NCBI RefSeq assembly: GCF_000744225.1
Contig: NZ_JQLN01000007.1
Span: 1,240,001-1,304,000, forward strand
DNA from: Kitasatospora mediocidica KCTC 9733
GTDB taxonomy: Bacteria; Actinomycetota; Actinomycetes; Streptomycetales; Streptomycetaceae
Reading direction: 5' to 3'
Length of the DNA: 64,000 nt
The translations under genes were made by a program, and so were the position numbers. Within the stretch, counting starts at the first letter, position 1; every line of letters begins with the position of its first letter. The notes under the pieces are model-generated. The model did no database searches, was not told the DNA's origin, and saw only the letters and a list, made by a program, of their open reading frames with translations. Positions 29,847 through 38,580 of this stretch are shown here, in pieces.

Positions 29847-31096
29847 AGCAACTCCTCGTGGTGGTCGCTCACCTTGACGGCCGCGCGGACGTACTGCTCC
29901 GCCAGCGCGAGATCCTGCTCACGATGCCAGACCGGGAGCTTGATCGTGTGCCGGTAGGCGTGCTCGGCGACCGGGAACGCGCCTGGCGAGTACTGCCGGT
30001 GGTGGTGCGGGTGGCCAGGGAACAGCAGGTCGGGGTTCTGGTAGAGCGGCAGTTCGTGGAGGGGACGGGTGGATCCCGGCCGGTCGAACTCCACCGCACC
30101 TTCGGCGAGCAGGGCCTGCTGGAACCGCTCAATGGGCAGACCGCCCAGCTCGTCGGGCCGATAGGTGAGCGTCAATCCGTACCAGGAGGGGACCACCCCA
30201 TCGTTCACCGGCACGACTTCCAACCCCGGTACCCGGCTGAACCGCTCGGTGAGGCGCCGGGCGATCTCCGCCCGGCCGGCCAGGTAGCCGTCGAGCCGAC
30301 CGAGTTGGTCGACGGCGAGCGCGGCGGCCAGCGGGTGGATACGGAGCTTGAGACCGGACCCGGTGACCGCGTACCGCGCGAGTGGATGGCCTTGCGGGAT
30401 CTCCGACCTGCACCGCTTGTTGCAGTGGGCGAACGTCAGCACCCGGTAGTAGGTGTCATCGTCGTCCGTGAGGACGAACCCGCCCTCACCCCCGCTCAGC
30501 GGCTTGGGACCGTTCAGGGAGAATGCCGAGGCGATGCCGAAGGTGCCGACCTTCTGCCCCTGGACGCTGGCGCCATGCGCGTGCGAGCCGTCCTCCAACA
30601 GCTCCAGACCGTGAACTTGGGCGATCTCGGCGAGAGCGGCCACGTCGGCCGGGCGACCCCAGAGGTGCGTGACCATCAGCGCCCGGGTACGCGGCGTGAT
30701 CAGCTCCTCGACCCGGTTCGGGTCGATGTTGCCGTCCGGACCGGTCTCGCACAACACCGGCACCGCGCGGAAGTGGAACAGCGGAGAGGCGGTGGCGTGG
30801 AAGGTCCAGGCCGGAACGATCACCTCGTCTCCGGGCTTGATCCGAACGGCCGAGTAGAGCGCGTGCAGAGCTGCCGTGCCGGAGCTCGTGGTGACCGCGT
30901 GCCGCACGCCGAAGTACGTTTGCAGGCCGTCCTCCAGCTCGGCGACGATGCCGGCCCGGCCGGGAATGGACACGGCCGCATCCAGCTGGGCGGCGACCTT
31001 GGAACGGGTGGTGCCGTCGATCGGCGGCCACTCGAAGTGAGGACCGCTGGCGGTCACGGCGGGTACTCCGCCGAGCAGAGCGAGGGTGGAGGTCAC
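29843..31096 (-). CDS. DegT/DnrJ/EryC1/StrS-family PLP aminotransferase
   Basis: A 417-residue sugar/AHBA-type aminotransferase. GTG 31094-31096 is the start: AAGGAG lies just upstream and it overlaps the Gfo/Idh stop as GTGA. Seen: TSSGTAALHALYSAV (PLP phosphate site), GDEVIVPAWTFHATASPL, LLEDGSHAHGA (Asp that pairs with the PLP nitrogen) and FSLNGPKPLSGGEGG with the Schiff-base Lys. CDS size and motif order are those of the family. The DGSHAHG variant resembles AHBA-synthase-like members. It likely transaminates a keto-cyclitol or keto-sugar. Together with the Gfo/Idh dehydrogenase it could make an amino-inositol or amino-sugar (inference). Confidence 0.92.
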   Translation of the reverse strand: MTSTLALLGGVPAVTASGPHFEWPPIDGTTRSKVAAQLDAAVSIPGRAGIVAELEDGLQTYFGVRHAVTTSSGTAALHALYSAVRIKPGDEVIVPAWTFHATASPLFHFRAVPVLCETGPDGNIDPNRVEELITPRTRALMVTHLWGRPADVAALAEIAQVHGLELLEDGSHAHGASVQGQKVGTFGIASAFSLNGPKPLSGGEGGFVLTDDDDTYYRVLTFAHCNKRCRSEIPQGHPLARYAVTGSGLKLRIHPLAAALAVDQLGRLDGYLAGRAEIARRLTERFSRVPGLEVVPVNDGVVPSWYGLTLTYRPDELGGLPIERFQQALLAEGAVEFDRPGSTRPLHELPLYQNPDLLFPGHPHHHRQYSPGAFPVAEHAYRHTIKLPVWHREQDLALAEQYVRAAVKVSDHHEELL

Positions 31097-32085
31097 AGCA
31101 TCTCCTTCGGGTTGATGTAGCACCCGGCTGCCTTGGACTCGTAGCAGGCGGCGATGAAGGCGGCGTGGGCCAAGTGCTGTTCAGGGCCGGAGGTGTTCGG
31201 GCGCTGACCGTCCAGGACCCGGCAAAAGTAGTCGATCTGGGCGCTGGCCACGCTCGCGGGGGCTTGCGGGCGGGTCAGTTCCTCCACGACCCTGCCGTTG
31301 AGGTCGAGTCGCTGGACCTGGTCTCTCGTCAGCAACACAGCGCCCCGCGTGCCGACGACGTGCAGCTTCTCGGTCTTCGGGGCCGCCCAGCGCGACAGCA
31401 GGACCGATCCGTACAGATCGGCGTCGTAACCGAGTTGGATGACGGCGGTGTCCTCGGCGTCGTAGCCGACGTCGGGCAGGGCGGAGGCGGAGAAATCGGC
31501 TATCACCCGGCTGGGCATGCCGAAGTACCAGAGGAGCAGGTCGATGAGGTGGTAGCCCATGTCGATGATGCAGCCGCCACCGGCCTGCTCCACGTTCCCG
31601 CGCCAGCCTGCTCCGGGGTCGTCGGCGTGGAACGTGTATTGGCCGTCGATGAGGAACGGGGTGCCGATCTGGTCCAGCAGACTCGGCATGCTGGTGTGGA
31701 TCGGGTTGAACCTGCGTTGGAGCGTGACCATCAACTCCACTCGCCCGGCACCGCAGATGGCGGTGAGTTCGCGGGCCTCGCTGAGCGAGATGGCGAACGG
31801 CTTCTCCTTGAGGACGTGGACGCCTCGGGCGGCGCACTCCTCGATCACGGTCCGGCCCGCGTGATGCGGGACCGCGACGATCACGAAGTCCGGCTCCACC
31901 GCCTCCAACAGGTCGGCCACCTTGGTGAAAGCCGGTACCTGGAACGATCTCCGACGATGGCGCAGAACGTCAGGGTCGCTGTCGCAGACCCCGACCAGTC
32001 CGGCTCTGCCGGAACCGAGCAAGCCGGGCAGGTGGTCTTCGAGAGCCTGGCGGCCGAGACCGATGACCGCAGCGCGTCGCTTCAT
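31093..32085 (-). CDS. Gfo/Idh/MocA-family oxidoreductase
   Basis: A 330-residue NAD(P)-dependent dehydrogenase. ATG 32083-32085 has GGAAGGAG upstream. Seen: a Rossmann start RRAAVIGLGRQALEDHL; the family motif LKEKPFAISLSEA (the E-K-P dinucleotide-site motif); and a C-terminal domain with GGGCIIDMGYHLIDLLLWYFG, where D-x-x-x-H supplies the catalytic His. The first gene of a three-gene operon with GTGA overlaps at both joints. The partner aminotransferase suggests oxidation of a hydroxyl (often at position 3 of a sugar or cyclitol) before transamination, as in scyllo-inosamine-type routes (inference). Confidence 0.92.
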   Translation of the reverse strand: MKRRAAVIGLGRQALEDHLPGLLGSGRAGLVGVCDSDPDVLRHRRRSFQVPAFTKVADLLEAVEPDFVIVAVPHHAGRTVIEECAARGVHVLKEKPFAISLSEARELTAICGAGRVELMVTLQRRFNPIHTSMPSLLDQIGTPFLIDGQYTFHADDPGAGWRGNVEQAGGGCIIDMGYHLIDLLLWYFGMPSRVIADFSASALPDVGYDAEDTAVIQLGYDADLYGSVLLSRWAAPKTEKLHVVGTRGAVLLTRDQVQRLDLNGRVVEELTRPQAPASVASAQIDYFCRVLDGQRPNTSGPEQHLAHAAFIAACYESKAAGCYINPKEML

Positions 32086-32239
32086 GGGCAGACTCCTTCC
32101 GCTTCGCAAGGGAACTTGTCGATGCGTGTCGAGTACAGCCCAACGGACAGCCACCGAACAGGCATTGTCCGTAGTCCTGGGGTTGTCCCGCCCTCGCCGG
32201 CAGTAGGCTCACCGTCACTGTCGATGATGGGATTGGCCC
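32086..32239. promoter_or_regulatory. Divergent promoter region of the island
   Basis: This 154-bp gap separates the biosynthetic operon (-) from its regulator gene (+). It must contain both promoters. I see no clear palindrome. Confidence 0.45.
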
Positions 32240-33553
32240 GTGAACGACCCAATCCGGCACCCCCTCGCTTATGCACGCGAACAGCGCGGCTGGTCGCAGG
32301 GCGACCTCGTCGCCCGGCTCGCCATCGCCGCCCGCAGCCATGGACTCCGCTCCGGTGCCGACAAGACGGCCATCAGCAGGTGGGAGCACTGGCGCAAGAC
32401 ACCGGACCTCAACTCCCAGCTCCTGATCGCCGAAGCCTTCGGCGTCCCGGTCTCTGACACGGAGGCGTACGGCTGGCCCCACTGGCTTCCCGGGCGAGAC
32501 GAACCATTGCCGCTGGGGTCCGGCTGCACCGCTCAAGCACTCCGAGACGCACAGAGAGCCGCCATGGACCGCCGCAGCTTCATGACCTACAGCGCCGTCT
32601 CACTGGCCGGCCTCGCCGCCCAGTGGGCCACCCTGGAACCGGACCGTCTCACCTCGGCCCTCAGCGGCAAACGGGTGGACTCGGAACTCGTGGACTGGCT
32701 GGAGGACACCAGCGCGAAACTGACGGCTCTGCCCACCGAACAGCGCCAACACACGATCCGCCTGATGGACGCCCACCTCGCCACGGTGACCGACCTGATC
32801 GAGGACGGTCGCTACAGCGAAACGACCGGTCAGCGGCTCCACCTGCTCGCCGCCTCCCTCGCCACCACCTGCGGCTGGCACCGATTCGACCTCGGACAGC
32901 ACTGGGTGGCCGGAAAGTTCTGGGGGGCTGCCCTGCACTCCGCGCACGCCGCCGACGACCGCGACTTCGGCGCCGGAGTACTGTCCGACTTCGCCTACCA
33001 GTCGAACTGGCTCGGCCAGCCACAGGTCTCGGTGGACCAACTCGGATACGCGCTGTCCGGCACCGAGCACCCCACCGCCCGGTCGCTGCTGTTCCTCCGC
33101 CGAGCCAGGGCCCACGCCGCCCTCGGTGATCGCTCTGCCTGCTATCGCGACCTGTCCGAGGCCGAAACCGCGCTGGCCATCGAGGCCGCCGACCCCGCAC
33201 CTGGCTGGTGCGCGTGGATGAGCCCGGCCGACCTGGCCGTCGACTCGGGCCAATGCCTTCTGGACCTCGGCCGAACCGGCGAAGCACACGCGCGCATGGC
33301 TGAGGGCATGGCGCTATTGCCCCGCGCCAGGGACAAGACGCGCGGGATCTTCCTGACCTACCAGGCCAAGGGCTACCTCCAGGCCAACGACGTCGAACAG
33401 GCGCTCGCGGTCACTGGCGAGTCGCTGGACCTGGCCACCCGCATCGGCGCGCCACGGTGCGTCGCCCTCGTCCGCGAGCTCGCACCGGCCTTCAGGCTCT
33501 ACCGACAGGTGGACGGCGTCCCGGAGTTCCTCGAACGCCTCAAGGCCAGCTGA
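32240..33553 (+). CDS. XRE-family regulator with TPR-like C-terminal domain
   Basis: A 437-residue protein starting at GTG 32240. The N-terminal ~75 residues form an XRE helix-turn-helix (LAYAREQRGWSQGDLVARLAIAA, then GADKTAISRWEHWRKTPDLNSQLLIAEAFGV). MDRRSFMTYSAVSLAGLA follows at about residue 110; it looks like a twin-arginine-style stretch but is a common feature of this streptomycete regulator group. The rest is alpha-helical with TPR-like spacing (ALSGTEHPTARSLLFLRRARAHAALGDRSACYRDLSEAE). These regulators probably sense a small molecule or peptide through the TPR part. It is divergent from the three-gene operon and likely controls it. Confidence 0.88.
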   Translation: MNDPIRHPLAYAREQRGWSQGDLVARLAIAARSHGLRSGADKTAISRWEHWRKTPDLNSQLLIAEAFGVPVSDTEAYGWPHWLPGRDEPLPLGSGCTAQALRDAQRAAMDRRSFMTYSAVSLAGLAAQWATLEPDRLTSALSGKRVDSELVDWLEDTSAKLTALPTEQRQHTIRLMDAHLATVTDLIEDGRYSETTGQRLHLLAASLATTCGWHRFDLGQHWVAGKFWGAALHSAHAADDRDFGAGVLSDFAYQSNWLGQPQVSVDQLGYALSGTEHPTARSLLFLRRARAHAALGDRSACYRDLSEAETALAIEAADPAPGWCAWMSPADLAVDSGQCLLDLGRTGEAHARMAEGMALLPRARDKTRGIFLTYQAKGYLQANDVEQALAVTGESLDLATRIGAPRCVALVRELAPAFRLYRQVDGVPEFLERLKAS

Positions 33554-33682
33554 CAGAGCGGCGGCAGCCCGCTGGCCAGAAGATCGAGTCCCACTTCCAC
33601 ATGATTTCCACTCACCACCCGGAAACAGGCAGCAAAAGACACGAAGAGTCAGCGAGCTACTACAAGATCCGAAGCGCAGAAA

Positions 33683-33720
33683 AGGCCTCCTGGCCTGCTC
33701 ACTCGCAGATCAGGAGGCCT
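33683..33720. terminator. Terminator between the regulator gene and rnpB
   Basis: A perfect 10-bp stem, AGGCCTCCTG (33683-33692) with CAGGAGGCCT (33711-33720). Read on the minus strand it is followed by TTTT, so it serves rnpB now, replacing the ancestral terminator at 29226-29265. It can also stop the regulator transcript. Confidence 0.75.
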
Positions 33721-33737
33721 CTCCTCAGATGAGGGAC

Positions 33738-33761
33738 GGACGAGTCGGCCTGTACGCCGGG
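33738..33761. repeat. Right attachment-like repeat at the rnpB 3' end
   Basis: These are the last 24 nt of rnpB, perfectly repeated at 29287-29310. The distance between repeats is 4451 bp. The gene side is intact, so the integration restored a full rnpB, as integrative elements do at RNA gene ends. Confidence 0.8.
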
Positions 33762-34137
33762 TTCTGTCTCCCTCGGCCTTGCGGCCTTCGGGGAGGCGGT
33801 CATCCATCTAGGGCTGCCGTTGCCGACAGCCTCGTGCGGTCTACCCGCGGACTCGGGCGAGCAGCCCTCGGTCATCCGCGCACGGTGCCCGGAGGCACCG
33901 ATCTTGACCTTGCTCCGGGTGGGGTTTACCGAGCCGGCCGAGTCACCTCGGTCGCTGGTGGTCTCTTACACCACCGTTTCACCCTTACCTGCGGCCGAAG
34001 CCGCAGGCGGTCTGTTTTCTGTGGCACTGTCCCGCGGGTCACCCCGGGTGGGCGTTACCCACCACCCTGCTCTGTGGAGCCCGGACGTTCCTCGGCGGGA
34101 CCCTCACGGGACCCGACGCGACCGCCCGGCCGGCTCG
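33738..34137 (-). ncRNA. rnpB: RNase P RNA, bacterial type A
   Basis: The catalytic RNA of RNase P, which trims tRNA 5' leaders. In minus sense I see the universally conserved blocks: GAGGAACGTCCGGGCTCC near the 5' end; CAGGGTGGTGGGTAACG; ACAGAAAACAGACCGCC; AAGGGTGAAACGGTGG followed by TAAGAGACCACCAGC; GGTAAACCCCA; AGCAAGGTCAAGA; and near the 3' end CCTAGATGGATGACC, ACAGAACCCGGCGTACAGG and CCGACTCGTC. The length is about 400 nt, as in other streptomycetes. The 5' end at 34137 is judged from the expected CGAGCCGG start. The 5' 34 nt overlap the 3' end of the MFS gene on the same strand. The 3' terminal 24 nt are the core of the island's direct repeat. Confidence 0.95.
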
Positions 34138-35618
34138 TCCGCCGTACTGGTCATCGTAGCCGGTCGGGCGGGGCCGCTCGGACCGGGCGGGTCGGAGCGG
34201 CGGCCGTCGGCGAGGGCGGCGGCGACGGTGGCGCGGGCCCAGGGGGTGGTGGTGACCACGCCCAGGACGAGGACGACCAGGCCGAGGCCCGTGATGATCC
34301 ACCAGCCCGCGTGGCTGGCGGGGGCGAAGCCCGTCGCCATCGGGCCGACCACGGCCGAGGTGACCACGGTGCCGACCACCGCGACGCCCAGCGACTGCCC
34401 GACCTGACGGCTCGTCGAGGCGACCGCCGCCGCGACGCCGGCCCGCGAGCGCGGCATGCCGGAGACGGCGGCGTTGGTGATCGGGGCGTTGACCATGCCG
34501 AAGCCGAGCCCGAACAACGCGTACGCGACGAGCAGCAGGGCCGCCGGGGAGGTCGCGCTCAGGCCGGTGAGCAGCAGGCCGCTGGCGACGAACGAGCCGC
34601 CGGCGATCAGCAGCGGCACCCGGGGGCCGCGCGCGCCGACGATCCGTCCCGAGAGCGGTGCGCAGACCAGCGTGAGCCCGGCCATCGGGAGCGTCCAGAG
34701 GCCGGCCTCGACCGGGCTGAAGTGGCGGACGTCCTGGAGGTAGAGGGTGTTCAGGAAGAGGAATCCGCCGAGCGAGGCGAACGAGCAGACCGCGATCACC
34801 GTCGCGCCGGTGAACGGGACGCTGCGGAAGAACCGCAGGTCGAGCAGCGGCTCGGCGCAGCGCCGCTCCCAGAGCGGGAAGGCGGTCAGCGCGGCCAGCG
34901 CCACCGCGCCGAGGGTGAGGATGGCGGGCGAGGTCCAGCCGTGGCCGGGGCCCTCGATGATGGTGGCCGTCCCGGCGCCGAGGGCGACCAGCGCGAGCAG
35001 CTGGCCGACCGGGTCGAGCCGGCGCGGGTGTTCGGCCCGCGACTCGGGGACGTAACGGGCGGCCAGCAGCCAGGCGAGCAGGCCGATCGGGACGTTGATC
35101 AGGAAGATCGAGGGCCAGCCGGCACTCTCCACCAGCAGCCCGCCGACCAGCGGGCCGAGCGCCATGCTGATGCCGACCACGCCGCCCCAGACGCCGATCG
35201 CCTGGGCCCGTTCGCGCGGGTCGGTGAAGACGTTGGTGATGATGGACATCGCCACCGGGTTGAGCATCGAGCCGCCGACCGCCTGCAGCGCGCGGAAGGC
35301 GATCAGCCAGCCCAGGCTCGGCGCGATGCTGCAGAGCAGCGAGCCGAGGACGAAGAGCAGCAGGCCGGTCTGGAAGATCCGGCGCCGGCCGAAGCGGTCG
35401 GCGACCGAGCCGGAGAGCATCAGCAGCGAGGCCAGCACCAGGGTGTAGGCAGCGATGATCCACTGCAGGCCGGACGCCGGGGCGTTCAGATCGCGCTGGA
35501 TCGAGGGCAGCGCCATGTTCACGATGGTGTTGTCCAGCCCGACGATCAGCAGGCTCAGGCAGCAGATCGCCAGGATCAACAGTCGTCTGCGGCGGGTCAG
35601 CTGGGTGCTTTCGTCCAT
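34104..35618 (-). CDS. MFS transporter, DHA2-type (14 TM) drug/H+ antiporter
   Basis: A 504-residue exporter with about 14 hydrophobic segments. Starts at ATG 35616-35618 (GTG 35621 directly upstream is possible). Seen: GLDNTIVNMALPSIQRDL in TM1, as in EmrB/QacA members; LMLSGSVADRFGRRRIFQTG between TM2 and TM3 (motif A); and GPLVGGLLVESAGWPSIFLINVPIG in TM5 (motif C of antiporters). The C-terminus is hydrophilic and runs into the rnpB gene. It probably exports a hydrophobic compound by proton antiport. It has no adjacent regulator. Confidence 0.92.
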   Translation of the reverse strand: MDESTQLTRRRRLLILAICCLSLLIVGLDNTIVNMALPSIQRDLNAPASGLQWIIAAYTLVLASLLMLSGSVADRFGRRRIFQTGLLLFVLGSLLCSIAPSLGWLIAFRALQAVGGSMLNPVAMSIITNVFTDPRERAQAIGVWGGVVGISMALGPLVGGLLVESAGWPSIFLINVPIGLLAWLLAARYVPESRAEHPRRLDPVGQLLALVALGAGTATIIEGPGHGWTSPAILTLGAVALAALTAFPLWERRCAEPLLDLRFFRSVPFTGATVIAVCSFASLGGFLFLNTLYLQDVRHFSPVEAGLWTLPMAGLTLVCAPLSGRIVGARGPRVPLLIAGGSFVASGLLLTGLSATSPAALLLVAYALFGLGFGMVNAPITNAAVSGMPRSRAGVAAAVASTSRQVGQSLGVAVVGTVVTSAVVGPMATGFAPASHAGWWIITGLGLVVLVLGVVTTTPWARATVAAALADGRRSDPPGPSGPARPATMTSTADEPAGRSRRVP

Positions 35619-35760
35619 CACGTCTGCATTGTCGCATTGGTGGGATGAATTGCGGCCATGCCGTCCCCGGGGGTCTCACCAGCTGGAACGGACCGGCGGG
35701 CGGCGGGCCGGGCCCGGGTAGATTGCTTCCCGTAGTTCCACGTTCTGAGGAGATCCACCG

Positions 35761-36552
35761 ATGCCGTTCCTGGTCCTGCTGCCGCCGTCGGAGGGCAAGG
35801 CCCCCACCCGGGAGGGCGCGCCGCTGGATCTCGCCGCGCTGTCGCTGCCCGGGCTGAACGACGCGCGGGCCCGGGTCCTGGACGCGCTGGTGGAGCTCTG
35901 CCGGGGCGGCGAGGACGCCGCCGCCGAGGTGCTCGGGCTGAGCCAGGGGCTGCGCGGCGAGATCGCCCGCAACGCCGGGCTGCGGACGGCGGGCACGCTG
36001 CCGGCCGGCGAGGTGTACACCGGGGTGCTCTTCGACGCGCTCGGGCTGGCGAAGCTGGACGACGAGGCGTACGCCCGGGCGGAACGCTCGCTGCTGGTCT
36101 TCTCGGGGCTCTGGGGCGCGGTCCGGGTGGGCGACGCGATCCCGTCCTACCGCTGCTCGGGCGGGGTGAAACTGCCTCCGCTGGGGGCGCTCGGAGCGTA
36201 CTGGCGGCGCGAGATGGCGGACGTGCTGCCGGCTGAGGCGCCCGGCCTGGTGCTGGACCTGCGCAGCGCGGCGTACGCGGCGTCCTGGAAGCCGGCCGGC
36301 GAGCTGGTGGCCCGGACGGCGACCGTCCGGGTGCTCCAGGAGCGCGACGGGAAGCGCTCGGTGGTGAGCCACTTCAACAAGGCCACCAAGGGCCGTCTGG
36401 TCCGCGACCTGCTGGTCTCCGGCGCCGAACCGACCGCGCCGGACGAGCTGGTGGACGCGCTGCGCGGGCTCGGCTACACCGTCGAGGTGGCGGCGCAGGG
36501 CACCGCCCGCAAGCCGTGGCAGCTCGACGTCGTGGTGACCGACGTGCACTAG
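35761..36552 (+). CDS. yaaA: Peroxide stress protein YaaA family (DUF328)
   Basis: A 263-residue cytosolic protein starting at ATG 35761, with GAGGAG eight bases upstream. It begins FLVLLPPSEGKAP, the family hallmark (PPS-K pattern). Also seen are YTGVLFDALG, LLVFSGLWGAVRVGDAIPSYR, LPPLGALGAYWR and FNKATKGRLVRDLL, all conserved in YaaA. In E. coli the protein lowers free iron and limits DNA damage by peroxide, and is under OxyR. It is convergent with the RNase H gene, with 12 bp between stops. Confidence 0.92.
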   Translation: MPFLVLLPPSEGKAPTREGAPLDLAALSLPGLNDARARVLDALVELCRGGEDAAAEVLGLSQGLRGEIARNAGLRTAGTLPAGEVYTGVLFDALGLAKLDDEAYARAERSLLVFSGLWGAVRVGDAIPSYRCSGGVKLPPLGALGAYWRREMADVLPAEAPGLVLDLRSAAYAASWKPAGELVARTATVRVLQERDGKRSVVSHFNKATKGRLVRDLLVSGAEPTAPDELVDALRGLGYTVEVAAQGTARKPWQLDVVVTDVH

Positions 36553-36564
36553 CGGAAGTACGGA

Positions 36565-37749
36565 TCAGCGCAGGTGGCTGGTGTCGTTGAGCAGCCGCAG
36601 CGAGGCGTTGCCGTCGGAGTAGTACTGCACCGCGCAGACCGAGGCCGCCGAGAGCTCCATCCGGTAGACCGCGTCCGGCGGGGCGCCCAGCGCCAGCCGG
36701 ACCAGCGTCTTGATCGGGCTGACGTGCGAGACCAGCAGCACGGTCTTCCCGGCGTAGCGGGCCAGGACCCTGTCCCGGGTCACACCGATCCGCTGGCTCA
36801 GCGTGGCGAGGCTCTCGTTGCTGCCGGTCGGCTTCACCCTGCTGGAGGCCAGCCAGGCGTTGAGGTCCTCGGGGTGGCGCTGCTGCACCTCGGCGAAGGT
36901 CAGGCCCTCCCAGTCGCCGAAGTCCAGCTCGCGCAGGCCCTCCTCGATCCGGACCTCCAGGCCGAGCCGGCGGGCGACCGCCTCGGCGGTCTGCCGGGTG
37001 CGCCGCATCGGCGAGCTGACCACGGCCTCGACGCTGCCGCGCGCCGCGAACGCCTCGGCGGCCCGCTCGGCCTGCCAGAGGCCCTTCTCGGAGAGCTCGG
37101 GGTCGCTGCCGCCGCTGCCGGAGAACCGCTTCTGCGGGGTCAGCGCCGTCTCGCCGTGCCGCAGCAGGACGAAGGTCGTGGCGATGCCCAGGTCGGCCGC
37201 CTGCGACCAGCCGGCCTTCGGCGCGGCCGTCTCGGACTCGGCCTCGACGACGACAGCGGCGTCAACGCCGCCAGCAGCATCAGCGACGGCAGCGGCGCCA
37301 GCGGCCGGACGGCCCTTCGGCTCCCACTGGCGGCCGGCCTGGCCCGCGTCCATCGCCTCGTTCGCGAGCCGGTCGGCGTCCTTGTTCCGCTCGCGCGGGA
37401 TCCAGGAGTAGGTGACCTGCGAACGCGGGAAGACCGTGCGCGCCTCGGCGGCCAGCGGCTGCATGTCCGGGTGCTTGATCTTCCAGCGCCCGGACATCTG
37501 CTCGACGACCAGCTTGGAGTCCATCCGGACGTCCAGGGCGGCCGACGGATCGATCTCGTACGCGGCCCGCAGACCGGCGATCAGGCCCTTGTACTCGGCG
37601 ACGTTGTTGGTCGCCCGGCCGATGAACTCGGCCGCCTCGGCGATGATCATGCCGGTGTCACCGTCGCGGACGACCGCGCCGTAGCCGGCCGGGCCCGGGT
37701 TGCCCCGGGAGCCGCCGTCCGCCTCGATGATGAACCTGCGGGCCGTCAC
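36565..37749 (-). CDS. Bifunctional RNase H / histidine (acid) phosphatase
   Basis: A 394-residue fusion typical of actinobacteria. The N-terminal RNase H domain (1-~140) has FIIEADGGSRGNPGPAGYGA (first Asp), NNVAEYKGLIAGL (Glu), DVRMDSKLVVEQM (Asp) and NKDADRLANEA (Asp), so all four metal ligands are present. A linker of about 50 residues rich in Ala follows. The C-terminal phosphoglycerate-mutase-like domain (~193-394) has FVLLRHGETALT (catalytic His), SSPMRRTRQTAEAV and LVSHVSPIKTLVRLALG (second His). The first domain removes RNA from RNA-DNA hybrids; in mycobacterial homologues the second has acid phosphatase and CobC-like activity. The start ATG is 4 bp after the zinc-ribbon stop, so the genes are in one operon. 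Confidence 0.94.
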   Translation of the reverse strand: MTARRFIIEADGGSRGNPGPAGYGAVVRDGDTGMIIAEAAEFIGRATNNVAEYKGLIAGLRAAYEIDPSAALDVRMDSKLVVEQMSGRWKIKHPDMQPLAAEARTVFPRSQVTYSWIPRERNKDADRLANEAMDAGQAGRQWEPKGRPAAGAAAVADAAGGVDAAVVVEAESETAAPKAGWSQAADLGIATTFVLLRHGETALTPQKRFSGSGGSDPELSEKGLWQAERAAEAFAARGSVEAVVSSPMRRTRQTAEAVARRLGLEVRIEEGLRELDFGDWEGLTFAEVQQRHPEDLNAWLASSRVKPTGSNESLATLSQRIGVTRDRVLARYAGKTVLLVSHVSPIKTLVRLALGAPPDAVYRMELSAASVCAVQYYSDGNASLRLLNDTSHLR

Positions 37750-37753
37750 GGGA

Positions 37754-38497
37754 TCAGTTGCCCGAGTCGGCGGTGCGGACCAGGATCCGGCCGCAGTTCT
37801 CGCAGCGCACCACGGCGTCCTTCGGCTCGGCCTTGATGGCGTTCAGGTCGTTGGTGGAGAACTCCACCCGGCAGCCCTCGCAGCGGCGCTGGTAGAGGCG
37901 GGCCGCGCCGACGCCGCCCTGCTGCTCGCGCAGCCGGGTGTAGAGCTTGAGCAGGTCGGCCGGGATCACCGCGACGACGGTCTCGCGGTCGCGGGCCACC
38001 TTGGCGACCTCGACGTCGATCTCGGCGAAGGCGGCGTCGCGGCGGGCCACGGCCTCCTCCAGGACGACGGTGGAGTGCTCCAGACGGGCCGTCAGCTCGG
38101 TGACCCGGGTCTGCGCGGACTCCAGGCGCTCCATGACCTCCAGGACGACGTCCTCCAGGTCGGCCTGGCGCTTGGTCAGCGAGCCGTTCTCGTGCTGGAG
38201 GTTCTCCAGGTCCTTGGCGGAGGTGACCGAGCCGGAGTCCATCCGCTCCTGGTTGCGGGTGGAGCGGGCGCGGACCTGCTCGACGTCCTGCTCGGCCTTG
38301 GTCAGCTCGCGGGAGGTGTCGCTGAGCTGGGCCTCGGCGGCGACGACGAGGGACTTCAGCGCGGTGTGGTCGGCGGTGGCCTTGTCGATCTCGGCGTGCT
38401 CGGGCAGGGAGCGGCGCTTGTGGGCCAACTGGTCGAGCTTGGCGTCGATGGCCTGCAGGTCGAGGAGACGGATCTGGTCGGCGGGCGCGGCGTTCAA
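37754..38497 (-). CDS. Coiled-coil protein with C4 zinc ribbon (CdsZ-like)
   Basis: A 247-residue protein. TTG 38497 is the start, placed by AGGAGCC 9 nt upstream; longer frames would run into the Nif3 gene. Residues ~1-180 are a long heptad-rich coiled coil (KLDQLAHKRRSLPEHAEI, LENLQHENGSLTKRQADLED). The C-terminus has a C4 zinc ribbon: CEGCRVEFSTNDL and CENCGRILV. The family is conserved in the Nif3 / zinc ribbon / RNase H operon of actinobacteria. Its role is not settled; a DNA- or RNA-associated scaffold is plausible. Confidence 0.92.
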   Translation of the reverse strand: MNAAPADQIRLLDLQAIDAKLDQLAHKRRSLPEHAEIDKATADHTALKSLVVAAEAQLSDTSRELTKAEQDVEQVRARSTRNQERMDSGSVTSAKDLENLQHENGSLTKRQADLEDVVLEVMERLESAQTRVTELTARLEHSTVVLEEAVARRDAAFAEIDVEVAKVARDRETVVAVIPADLLKLYTRLREQQGGVGAARLYQRRCEGCRVEFSTNDLNAIKAEPKDAVVRCENCGRILVRTADSGN

Positions 38498-38580
38498 GCG
38501 GGGGGCTCCTGAGGTGAAGATGTCGAGCGGGGCGGACGTGTCGGTGCGCGCGGTGTCCCGGCGCGGGAGATCCGGAGGGA

